Made by a program: the position numbers and the translations under genes. Of a DNA stretch of 11,590 bases, positions 6,204 to 11,590 are shown in pieces. The first letter of the stretch is position 1. Every line of letters starts with the position of its first letter. The notes under the pieces were generated by a model. That model was not told where the DNA came from. It saw only the letters and a program-made list of their open reading frames with translations, and made no database searches. Origin of the DNA: an uncultured Veillonella sp. (lineage in GTDB: Bacteria; Bacillota; Negativicutes; Veillonellales; Veillonellaceae); assembly GCA_934216375.1 (NCBI GenBank), contig CAKQBP010000025.1:1-11590 (forward strand), given 5' to 3'.

Positions 6204-6234
6204 CTGGTGAAAGCCCAAAAGGAGCTTTCACCAG
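6204..6234 (-). terminator. Perfect 11-bp hairpin between the secreted-protein gene and the CMD gene
   Basis: CTGGTGAAAGC (6204-6214) and GCTTTCACCAG (6224-6234) are perfect reverse complements with a 9-nt loop. On the minus strand the stem is followed by TGTTGTTTATGG, only a weak U run, and then by the GGAGG of the CMD gene 11 bp further on. It may terminate the upstream gene or act as a leader hairpin controlling CMD expression. Confidence 0.5.
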
Positions 6235-6271
6235 CAATAGTTATGTAATTATTACGGCACGGGCCATCAGA

Positions 6272-6670
6272 TTATAACGCTGGTAATTCGAAAGTTGTGC
6301 CGTATACTTCTTTCCAAGCAGCCATAAACATATTGAACTCATTTGTTCCAGGTTGAATTTGGTAAACTTGACCATCTGGAGCGTAACGATATACAGTATG
6401 TAAGCTTGGATGAACAAGATATTTGAACAATGTAGCTTCCCCGTATTGGTTATTATGCATGTTAATTACATTAACACCAAATACGTTGTTACGGCTGCTA
6501 TCGATACCTTTAAACTCAGATGCTTTATCAAAGAAATACGTTTCTGTACCATTTGCACTATTTGGAACCTCTGGGTAGTTAGCTAACCCATTCCAGTTTG
6601 CTGCGTTTGCAACACCACCTACTAATAATGTACCGGCTAATACAAATGCACCTAATAAATTTTTATTCAT
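6272..6670 (-). CDS. Small secreted protein of unknown function
   Basis: I do not recognise this family. The 132-residue product begins with a clear Sec signal peptide (MNKNLLGAFVLAGTLLVGG) with an A-N-A cleavage site, giving a mature protein starting at A24. The mature part of about 109 residues has no cysteine, no membrane segment and many aromatic and asparagine residues (for example NVINMHNNQYGEATLFKYLV and YRYAPDGQVYQIQPGTNEF), consistent with a small folded extracytoplasmic domain. The start at 6670 has AAGGAG just upstream. An in-frame ATG eleven codons earlier would spoil the signal peptide. The gene is monocistronic as far as can be seen: an extended -10 promoter at 6752-6760 precedes it and a hairpin follows at 6204-6234. 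Confidence 0.8.
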   Translation of the reverse strand: MNKNLLGAFVLAGTLLVGGVANAANWNGLANYPEVPNSANGTETYFFDKASEFKGIDSSRNNVFGVNVINMHNNQYGEATLFKYLVHPSLHTVYRYAPDGQVYQIQPGTNEFNMFMAAWKEVYGTTFELPAL

Positions 6671-6743
6671 AATGATCTCCTTTGTGCCACGAGGGCAAAT
6701 CACGAATCAGTCATACTCTCACATGACTTGAATACAATACGCT

Positions 6744-6760
6744 ATATGTATAGTATATCA
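6744..6760 (-). promoter_or_regulatory. Extended -10 promoter of the secreted-protein gene
   Basis: The minus strand carries TGATATACT (6760-6752), an extended -10 element, with no good -35 (TAAAAA at the 17-bp position). The 17-base word ATATGTATAGTATATCA (plus strand, 6744-6760) is identical to the one at 3889-3905 upstream of nagZ. Confidence 0.45.
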
Positions 6761-6824
6761 CATTTTTAATAAAATTTTTAGATTTCCAAGGTTACAGAAT
6801 ATATGCATATGAGGTTGTATCAAA

Positions 6825-7343
6825 TTAGCCCTTCATGTTCTCTGCTGTTTTTGCATTTGCGTTATCGATTGCTTCTAGCAATTTATTAAGCAACATACGC
6901 AATTGACGTGTCTCATCTACGTCAAATATAGGACCTGACGATTCAGCCAAGCGGCGTGGTATATGAACCGCTACATCACGTAATGCTTTGCCCGTATCAG
7001 TAAGGGTTACCATAACTACGCGTTCATCTTGACGACTGCGTTTACGTTTCAAGAATGCTTTGGCTTCTAATTTCTTTAAAAGCGGTGTTAATGTACCGGA
7101 ATCAAGGCGCAATACTTGTCCCAATTCCTTAACGGATAAATCACCATATTGCCACAATGCCATCATTACGATGTATTGAGTATATGTCAAATTTAAAGGA
7201 TCTAAGTGACTACGATATGCATTAACAATTTCCTTTGCCACTACATAGAGTGGAAAGCTCAATTGATTTTCCAATCTTAAATATTCTGAATCAGGAACAT
7301 CTTCTTTATGTTTGTACCCTTCAAGTACACCAATTTCTGCCAT
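6825..7343 (-). CDS. OhrR/MarR-family transcriptional regulator lacking the sensing cysteine
   Basis: This 172-residue winged-helix regulator follows the one-cysteine OhrR family closely. From memory, B. subtilis OhrR has LENQLCFLLY, LNITYPQY, LDSGTLTPMLKR and DERSV; here these read LENQLSFPLY (24-33), LNLTYTQY (50-57), LDSGTLTPLLKK (80-91) and DERVV (106-110). OhrR proteins repress peroxide-resistance genes until organic hydroperoxides oxidise the cysteine in LENQLC. Here that position is S29 (codon at 7257-7259, AGC), and the protein contains no cysteine at all. The two tyrosines that contact the sensing cysteine in OhrR are kept (Y43, Y54). The helix-turn-helix is about 69-92 and the wing about 98-115. 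The start at 7343 has GGAGG at 7350-7354. Palindromic sites over its promoter suggest autoregulation. It lies divergent to the nitroreductase gene. Confidence 0.88.
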   Translation of the reverse strand: MAEIGVLEGYKHKEDVPDSEYLRLENQLSFPLYVVAKEIVNAYRSHLDPLNLTYTQYIVMMALWQYGDLSVKELGQVLRLDSGTLTPLLKKLEAKAFLKRKRSRQDERVVMVTLTDTGKALRDVAVHIPRRLAESSGPIFDVDETRQLRMLLNKLLEAIDNANAKTAENMKG

Positions 7344-7362
7344 ATTCTACCTCCATATGCAC

Positions 7363-7410
7363 ACAATTATCTACTAATTAATTGTACACAATTTTACGGT
7401 AAACAGTCAA
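7363..7410 (-). promoter_or_regulatory. Promoter and putative operator of the OhrR-like gene
   Basis: On the minus strand TTGACT (7410-7405) is separated by 18 bp from TACAAT (7386-7381). The -10 is embedded in AATTGT-AC-ACAATT (7380-7393). A further ACAATTA (7363-7369) forms an inverted repeat with TAATTGT (7379-7385). Known OhrR operators are built on TACAATT/AATTGTA half-sites, so these fit an autoregulatory site that would block RNA polymerase. Confidence 0.6.
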
Positions 7411-7723
7411 CGCAAAAAGCCCACTTTGAACAGATATTTTTAAATTTGTCAATTAATTAATATTTATTTTCTTATTCGTTAAGAATTAGGTGCTTCTATA
7501 GAATTTATGGGTAAAAATCATACCATAAAGTTGTTACTTTATTTATAAATTAATTTGATATTAAATTAGAAAGTTATAACTTCTGTTTTCAATGAAATCT
7601 TCTTTCGTTGCAGGCCCGTCTCCTAATAAATGACTTAGTAAAAATACGCCCCCTACTAGGTCCTTCCTTGTAGTATAATAAAAGAAATTCTATATCAAAG
7701 CTAACTTATAATAGGAGGCCTAT
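7411..7723. other. A+T-rich intergenic region upstream of the nitroreductase
   Basis: No coding region is supported. It contains a 12-bp perfect palindrome AAGTTATAACTT (7571-7582), an inverted repeat built on TAATTT/AAATTA just before it, and a plus-strand TATAAT (7674-7679) that is the likely nitroreductase -10. No recognisable -35 lies at the right distance (the 17-bp position reads CCCTAC), which suggests a weak or activator-dependent promoter. Confidence 0.4.
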
Positions 7724-8314
7724 ATGAACACCTTAGAGTGCATCAAAACTCGTCATAGTACACGTAAATTTAAAGCAGATCAAGTATCTCGAGAACTTAT
7801 CAATCAAGTCCTCGATTCTGGGCGCCGCGCTCCATCTGTCGGTAATACACAATTAACACATTTCATGGTCATTACAAACCAAGATGTGCTTCAAGAACTA
7901 GTAACACTCATTCAAGAAGAATACGGCAAAATGCCGATTACAGAAAATACTTTACCATACATGGTGAATATCATTAAAATGTCCGCCGAAGGCAAATTTG
8001 TATTCAACTATAATGCGCCTGTACTCATCGTATTGGCTAGTAAACCAAGTTATGCCAACAACTTTGCTGACGTGTCATGTGCTATGCAAAACATGATGCT
8101 TGCTTGCAATGAACTTGACCTTGGTAGTTGCTGGGTTAACCAAATCCGTCATCTTCAAGATAATGAACGCATCCAAGCCAAAATGCGTGAACTAGGTCTT
8201 AGCGAAGACGAAAAAGTCTACGCTAGCCTCGCTATCGGCTATCCAGACCTACCAAATGGCCTTAATCGCCGCGAAATCGAGCCAAAAGGCTATCCTGTAA
8301 CATACATTGATTAA
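7724..8314 (+). CDS. FMN-dependent nitroreductase family protein
   Basis: The 196-residue protein is a nitroreductase-fold flavoenzyme that reduces nitro compounds, quinones or related substrates with NAD(P)H. FMN-binding motifs are present: RHSTRKF (10-16) contacts the phosphate, RRAPSVGNTQ (34-43) follows, and ASLAIGYPD (167-175) closes the flavin site near the C-terminus. DVSCAMQNMMLACNELDLGSCWV (116-138, here shown only as key words DVSCAMQ and LGSCWV) is the dimer-core helix region of the family. Length fits the short single-domain members. The natural substrate cannot be read from the sequence. The start has AGGAGG at 7713-7718. The gene is divergent from the OhrR-like regulator, so joint regulation is plausible, and it ends in a strong terminator. 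Confidence 0.9.
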   Translation: MNTLECIKTRHSTRKFKADQVSRELINQVLDSGRRAPSVGNTQLTHFMVITNQDVLQELVTLIQEEYGKMPITENTLPYMVNIIKMSAEGKFVFNYNAPVLIVLASKPSYANNFADVSCAMQNMMLACNELDLGSCWVNQIRHLQDNERIQAKMRELGLSEDEKVYASLAIGYPDLPNGLNRREIEPKGYPVTYID

Positions 8315-8337
8315 TTGAGACTCATAATATATAAAAC

Positions 8338-8396
8338 AAAAGCGCTATCTATCCCACAACTCTAATTGAGTTTCCTTAGGGATAGATAGCGCTTTT
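8338..8396 (+). terminator. Strong terminator after the nitroreductase gene
   Basis: AAAAGCGCTATCTATCCC (8338-8355) pairs perfectly over 18 bp with GGGATAGATAGCGCTTTT (8379-8396), followed by further T. The 23-nt loop can form its own small stem (AACTC-TAATT-GAGTT). The A/T flanks make it usable from both sides, so it may also stop minus-strand read-through. Confidence 0.85.
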
Positions 8397-8423
8397 TATT
8401 GACTATATTATTTTTTAACGCTC

Positions 8424-8446
8424 ATCGATTTAGTAATCAAATCGAT
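8424..8446. repeat. Inverted repeat ATCGATTT-N7-AAATCGAT
   Basis: ATCGATTT (8424-8431) and AAATCGAT (8439-8446) are perfect reverse complements with a 7-bp spacer. They lie between the nitroreductase terminator and the end of the ATPase relic. Each arm carries the same TCGATTT core as the 13-bp array at 4420-4560. No U tail is present. Confidence 0.4.
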
Positions 8447-8483
8447 ACATACACTCCATACTTATATTTATAATGAACTACTA

Positions 8484-8970
8484 TTAAGCCTCAAACACGC
8501 GTTTACGAGCTGCGTTCATGAGAACGGAATGATCATCATCTACTATGTAATTAGATTTGTAAGCCCAACGCAATAGTAATGCAGAGTTTGCAACTACGAG
8601 AAGGCTCCCTCCGTTATGAACAAGGGCCCCCCACACTGGAGATAAAGTACCAACCATTGCCAAGATGATAGCTACGAAATTCAAAAGCAAGGAGAAAGAA
8701 AGATTAATTTTAATAGTAGTCATCATGCGTTTAGATAATGCTACTAAGTGAGGAATTTCCTTTACATTATCGCTGCCGGCGTTGCCAATACGAGAGCACA
8801 AGGACAGAACACAACGAGGATGGTTACGGCACGAATGATTTCTCCAGTTACCACATAGGTGCCAACCGCGGCCAATAACGCAATCACTACAATCCATGTG
8901 GCCCAACGGTCAGCCAAGCTAACGATTTTCGCATTACCTTGTGTCAATAACAAAATATGTACAATTATTC
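8484..8970 (-). pseudogene. Relic of a heavy-metal (P1B) ATPase gene
   Basis: Two reading frames carry consecutive parts of a CPC-type metal-transporting ATPase. The first (8968 to 8765) encodes SLADRWATWIVVIALLAAVG and ILVVFCPCALVLATPAA, the fourth-helix region with the CPC ion site, and stops at TAA (8764-8762). The second, shifted by one base and running to 8484, encodes SDNVKEIPHLVALSKRMM, then INLSFSLLLNFVAI and the last helix ALVHNGGSLLVVANSALLLRW, which is the normal C-terminal end. Missing are the N-terminal helices, the actuator domain, and everything between CPC and the last two helices, including the DKTGT phosphorylation site and the nucleotide-binding domain. No proper start codon with a ribosome binding site exists; an in-frame TGA lies at 8971-8969. 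The junction is at or near GCAGCGAT (8776-8769). This is a dead remnant of a roughly 600-700-residue pump. Confidence 0.85.
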
Positions 8971-8971
8971 A

Positions 8972-9268
8972 TATACACTCAAAAGTACAGGAAAAATGCG
9001 AATTCAATAAGATTATATTATTCATGCATAGCCTCATTACGCAAATGCATGAACAGTTATTCATATATGTATTTGCAAATCTAATAATTTTTACATAGAA
9101 GATATTTTGATGATTTTCAACCTATTCAATACTATTTCACCCTAATCAATACTATCTATAATTCAATTTTCTAATAACTATTTATTATAATAGAAAATTA
9201 AGTATAGTCGACTACATACCCTACATGGTATTATTACAAATGACATGTTGTAGAAAGGATGTGTAACG
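8972..9268 (+). promoter_or_regulatory. glpT upstream region with promoter and several repeats
   Basis: This A+T-rich gap holds no supported gene. The likely glpT -10 is TATAAT (9186-9191) with a weak -35 (TTCAAT, 9162-9167, 18-bp spacing). Upstream, CCTATTCAATACTAT (9121-9135) recurs as CCTAATCAATACTAT (9141-9155) with a 20-bp period. Downstream of the -10 lies a 10-bp palindrome TAGTCGACTA (9205-9214). Farther up, TTCATGCAT (9021-9029) and ATGCATGAA (9045-9053) form a perfect inverted repeat, and TTATTCAT occurs three times (8965, 9018, 9057). Together these look like regulator-binding sites rather than coding remnants. Confidence 0.5.
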
Positions 9269-10591
9269 ATGTCGATTTTCTCTCCTGCTCCTCATATTGA
9301 ACGTTTACCAGAGGCGCAAATCGATTCCACCTACAAACGTCTTCGACGCGAAGTCTTTGCAGGTACATTTATTGGTTATGCTACATTCTATTTGATCCGC
9401 CAAAACTTTAGTTTGGCTGTTCCGTACATGATTGCTGAGTACGGCTACACTAAAGCGGATCTCGGTATAGTTATGACCATCTTATCCGTAGCTTACGGCG
9501 TAAGTAAATTTGTTATGGGTAATGCGTCTGACCGCTCTAACCCAAAATACTTCTCCACAGTAGGTCTATTGCTTAGTGCTTTAGTTATGTTATTATTCGG
9601 CACCTTACCAGGTGTTATGAGCAGTATTCCTATCATGTGCGTTCTTGCCTTATTAAACGGTTGGTTCCAAGGTATGGGCTACCCTCCATATGCGAAAAAT
9701 ATGGTAACTTGGTTCTCCCGTTCCGAACGCGGTGCTTGGTGGTCCTGGTGGAACGTGTCCCACAACCTAGGTGGCGGCATTATCGCTCCTCTTGCTACGC
9801 TTGGCATCTACCTATTCGGTACATGGCATAGTATCTTCTTCTTCCCTGCTCTTATCTCTATCGTGTTAGCGATTATTACCTTTGTATTATTGAAAGATAC
9901 GCCTCAATCCTGTGGCTTACCGCCTATCGAAGAATACAAACACGAAGTCGTTCATACACATACAGAAAATGAAGAAAAAAGTACTTTCAAAGAAATCTTC
10001 TACAAATATATTTTGCATAATAAATACTTATGGTATCTTGCGATTGCGAATATCTTTGTATACTTCATCCGTTACGGCGTAGTTAGCTGGGCACCGACCT
10101 ACTTAACCGCTGTGAAAGGCTTCACAAAAGAAGGTTCCCGTTGGGCTTACTTCTTATACGAATGGGCTGGTATTCCAGGCATGCTTGTAAGTGGTTACTT
10201 AAGTGACCGCGTATTCCGCGGCCGTCGTGCTCCAGCTACGATTTGTTTTATGTTATTCGTTATCTTAGCGATCCTTGTATACTGGTTTAATCCTGCAGGC
10301 AATGTCCTCATCGATAACTTAGCACTCATTGCTATCGGCTTCCTCATCTACGGTCCTGTTATGATGATTGGCCTTCAAGCAGCAGATATGGTGCCACGCG
10401 TAGCAACAGGTGGTGCTACTGGCCTTACAGGCCTTCTTGGTTACCTCATCGGTTCTGCTGGTGCTGGTGCTTTCATGGGTCTCATGGTTGACCTCTACGG
10501 TTGGGATGGTGGTTTCATTGCCCTCGTTGGTGCATGTATCCTATCCATCGTATTCCTACTCCTCACCCTTGGAGACAAAGGACAACAATAG
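9269..10591 (+). CDS. glpT: Glycerol-3-phosphate/phosphate antiporter (organophosphate:Pi family MFS)
   Basis: This 440-residue, 12-helix major facilitator protein resembles E. coli GlpT along its whole length, which imports glycerol-3-phosphate in exchange for phosphate. Shared stretches, compared from memory, include SIF-PAPH near the start, MGNASDRSNP, GWFQGMGYPP, DTPQSCGLPPIEEYK at the end of the N-terminal half, WAYFLYEWAGIPG, NPAGN and GFLIYGPVMMIGL. The substrate-site residues of E. coli GlpT are matched: R44 (for R45), H165 (for H165) and R268 (for R269). One difference is Q45 where E. coli has K46 next to the first arginine, so substrate preference could differ within the family (UhpT and UhpC are relatives). 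The start at 9269 has AAAGGA upstream. No glycerol kinase or G3P dehydrogenase gene is adjacent. It faces a minus-strand gene across a shared terminator. Confidence 0.92.
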   Translation: MSIFSPAPHIERLPEAQIDSTYKRLRREVFAGTFIGYATFYLIRQNFSLAVPYMIAEYGYTKADLGIVMTILSVAYGVSKFVMGNASDRSNPKYFSTVGLLLSALVMLLFGTLPGVMSSIPIMCVLALLNGWFQGMGYPPYAKNMVTWFSRSERGAWWSWWNVSHNLGGGIIAPLATLGIYLFGTWHSIFFFPALISIVLAIITFVLLKDTPQSCGLPPIEEYKHEVVHTHTENEEKSTFKEIFYKYILHNKYLWYLAIANIFVYFIRYGVVSWAPTYLTAVKGFTKEGSRWAYFLYEWAGIPGMLVSGYLSDRVFRGRRAPATICFMLFVILAILVYWFNPAGNVLIDNLALIAIGFLIYGPVMMIGLQAADMVPRVATGGATGLTGLLGYLIGSAGAGAFMGLMVDLYGWDGGFIALVGACILSIVFLLLTLGDKGQQ

Positions 10592-10654
10592 AATATGTAC
10601 TGTATAATACGTAATGTATAAATACGTACTGTACAACTCACTGTTGTATATACA

Positions 10655-10693
10655 AAACTCCCCTAGTAATACTTATGGTTACTAGGGGAGTTT
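10655..10693. terminator. Bidirectional terminator between glpT and the ATPase-shell gene
   Basis: AAACTCCCCTAGTAA (10655-10669) pairs perfectly over 15 bp with TTACTAGGGGAGTTT (10679-10693), with a 9-nt loop. The A and T flanks place a U run after the stem in both directions. It lies between the convergent stop codons of glpT (10591) and the minus-strand gene (10700). Confidence 0.85.
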
Positions 10694-10699
10694 AATTAT

Positions 10700-11473
10700 T
10701 TATGCGACGCACAAGGAGCCATTTAATACTTTCAAATTATACACGAGACCGAGTCGCGCTAAGCCGTGCAATGCAGCAGCTGTTACAGGATTGATAGATC
10801 CTAACACACCAGCACCGATGATGGCAACGTGGAACAAAATGGACACGATAAGTAGGCCCAAATGGCATTGTTTCGCCTCTTTTGAAAGTCCCGACGTCGG
10901 AGAGTTTTCATCTACAAGAGACCCCATCATGAGTGCCACAAGAACGAGTTCCAAAGAGCATGGGCAAAGGATAACTAGCAATGTAATGGTATGCATAAAG
11001 TTCTGCGTCAATGCATAGGAACCCATGGAAAGCAACATAACAGCCACAACAATAACAGATGAATAATTGTTGATGCCCTGACGCAAGGCTACAAGCTGTG
11101 TAGGCATGGTCGGCAACATATCATCATCCAATGTATAATGTACGTCGCCCGTAATAAGCTGCTCTAAGAAAAAGCCACCATGTACGATGAGACCTACATA
11201 AGCCGCCGTATGATAATCTCCAATCGCAATAAGCGCCACCATGGCTATCACGATGAGAAAATTAGCATGAATCTCTAAATGATCCAAAATACTTTGCACG
11301 CTGTTAATGAGCAATGGCAAGCCACAAATGATGACCGTTACCCACGCCAAATCAATAGCTGGGTCCATAGGCTCCGTAAGCGCATCTAATATAATAAATA
11401 ACAAGCCGAGTGCCAAAATAGCCCCCTGCGTGCGCAGAGACACCTGCGCTGATAAAGACTGTAAAAACTTCAT
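10700..11473 (-). CDS. Membrane protein resembling a P1B ATPase without catalytic domains
   Basis: The 257-residue product has about eight hydrophobic segments (near 16-33, 41-58, 70-86, 88-105, 138-157, 159-184, 204-222 and 228-250), the layout of a P1B metal ATPase. The second to fourth resemble the MB, M1 and M2 helices (WVTVIICGLPLLINS, ANFLIVIAMVALIAIGDY, AAYVGLIVHGGFFLEQL), the sixth holds the ion-site motif CPC (170-172), and the last (ALHGLARLGLVYNLKVLNGS) resembles the closing helix of these pumps. Only about 30 residues stand where the actuator domain should be. A linker of about 20 residues (around 184-203) replaces the DKTGT phosphorylation and nucleotide-binding domains. It cannot be an ATP-driven pump alone. 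The frame is open, has AGAGAGG before the ATG and a strong terminator, so it looks like a real gene. It could be a metal-binding partner, a regulator, or a recent decaying copy. Confidence 0.75.
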   Translation of the reverse strand: MKFLQSLSAQVSLRTQGAILALGLLFIILDALTEPMDPAIDLAWVTVIICGLPLLINSVQSILDHLEIHANFLIVIAMVALIAIGDYHTAAYVGLIVHGGFFLEQLITGDVHYTLDDDMLPTMPTQLVALRQGINNYSSVIVVAVMLLSMGSYALTQNFMHTITLLVILCPCSLELVLVALMMGSLVDENSPTSGLSKEAKQCHLGLLIVSILFHVAIIGAGVLGSINPVTAAALHGLARLGLVYNLKVLNGSLCVA

Positions 11474-11488
11474 ATAGACCTCTCTATA
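11473..11488 (-). promoter_or_regulatory. Possible hairpin enclosing the ribosome binding site of the shell gene
   Basis: TATAGA (11473-11478) and TCTATA (11483-11488) are reverse complements around CCTC, so on the minus-strand mRNA the GAGG of the Shine-Dalgarno sequence falls in the loop of a 6-bp stem that touches the start codon. The stem is short and all but two pairs are A-U, so the effect may be small. Confidence 0.25.
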
Positions 11489-11572
11489 AATCAGATACCG
11501 GCCTTACTTAATCCGGAAATACCTTTTACTTCTATAAATAATACTATTAACACTTATATTGCTAACGCCTAA

Positions 11573-11590
11573 AATACCCATAGGGGTATT
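11573..11590. promoter_or_regulatory. CsoR-like palindromic operator at the window edge
   Basis: AATACCC-ATAG-GGGTATT is an 18-bp inverted repeat with 7-bp arms around a GGGG tract. CsoR-type copper repressors, and the related RcnR/CstR family, bind such TACCC/GGGTA palindromes. It lies 100 bp upstream of the shell gene and runs to the last base of the window, so a longer site or a promoter beyond the edge cannot be judged. Confidence 0.45.

Noticed and set aside
8484..8906. A stand-alone 140-codon gene starting at 8906
   Set aside because: Its first part is an out-of-frame reading of the CPC helix. Only the part after about 8774 resembles a protein, namely the end of a P1B ATPase.
8762..8970. 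Programmed frameshift joining the two ATPase frames
   Set aside because: No slippery heptamer was seen at the join. Even with a shift, the start, actuator, phosphorylation and ATP domains would be missing.

Overview
This window reads as a chromosomal stretch of a low-to-moderate GC, diderm Firmicute of the Negativicutes, most likely Veillonella or a close relative. This is an inference from overall gene content and style: a FucO-type propanediol dehydrogenase, GlpT, a lipoprotein NagZ, A+T-rich intergenic DNA, and strong AGGAGG-type ribosome binding sites. No rRNA, tRNA, CRISPR array, transposase or integrase was seen. Most genes lie on the minus strand; only the nitroreductase and GlpT genes are on the plus strand.

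Left part (1-4380, all minus strand): the 5' two thirds of a ClC-type chloride/proton antiporter gene (3' end outside the window); a complete fucO-like iron-dependent alcohol dehydrogenase; a lipoprotein beta-N-acetylhexosaminidase (NagZ-like); and a 77-residue BFD-type [2Fe-2S] protein. The gaps carry recognisable promoters and hairpins, including a terminator placed between the fucO promoter and the fucO start.

Middle (4381-8400): an A+T-rich gap with an array of about eleven 13-bp repeats; a tight two-gene operon of a double-domain carboxymuconolactone-decarboxylase-like protein followed by an M50 site-2-type protease; a small secreted orphan protein; an OhrR/MarR-type regulator whose sensing cysteine position holds serine; and a divergent FMN nitroreductase with a very strong terminator. 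The regulator has palindromic ACAATT/AATTGT sites over its own -10 box, so autoregulation is likely.

Right part (8401-11590): a wrecked heavy-metal P1B ATPase gene, the plus-strand glpT with an elaborate upstream region, and an intact minus-strand gene for a 257-residue membrane protein. That protein looks like the membrane shell of a P1B ATPase: it has eight hydrophobic segments and the CPC ion-site motif but none of the phosphorylation or nucleotide-binding machinery. A CsoR-like palindrome sits about 100 bp upstream of it at the window edge. The most interesting feature is the presence of two P1B ATPase derivatives that lost the catalytic domains at about the same place, one a frameshifted relic and one an open gene with its own start signals.
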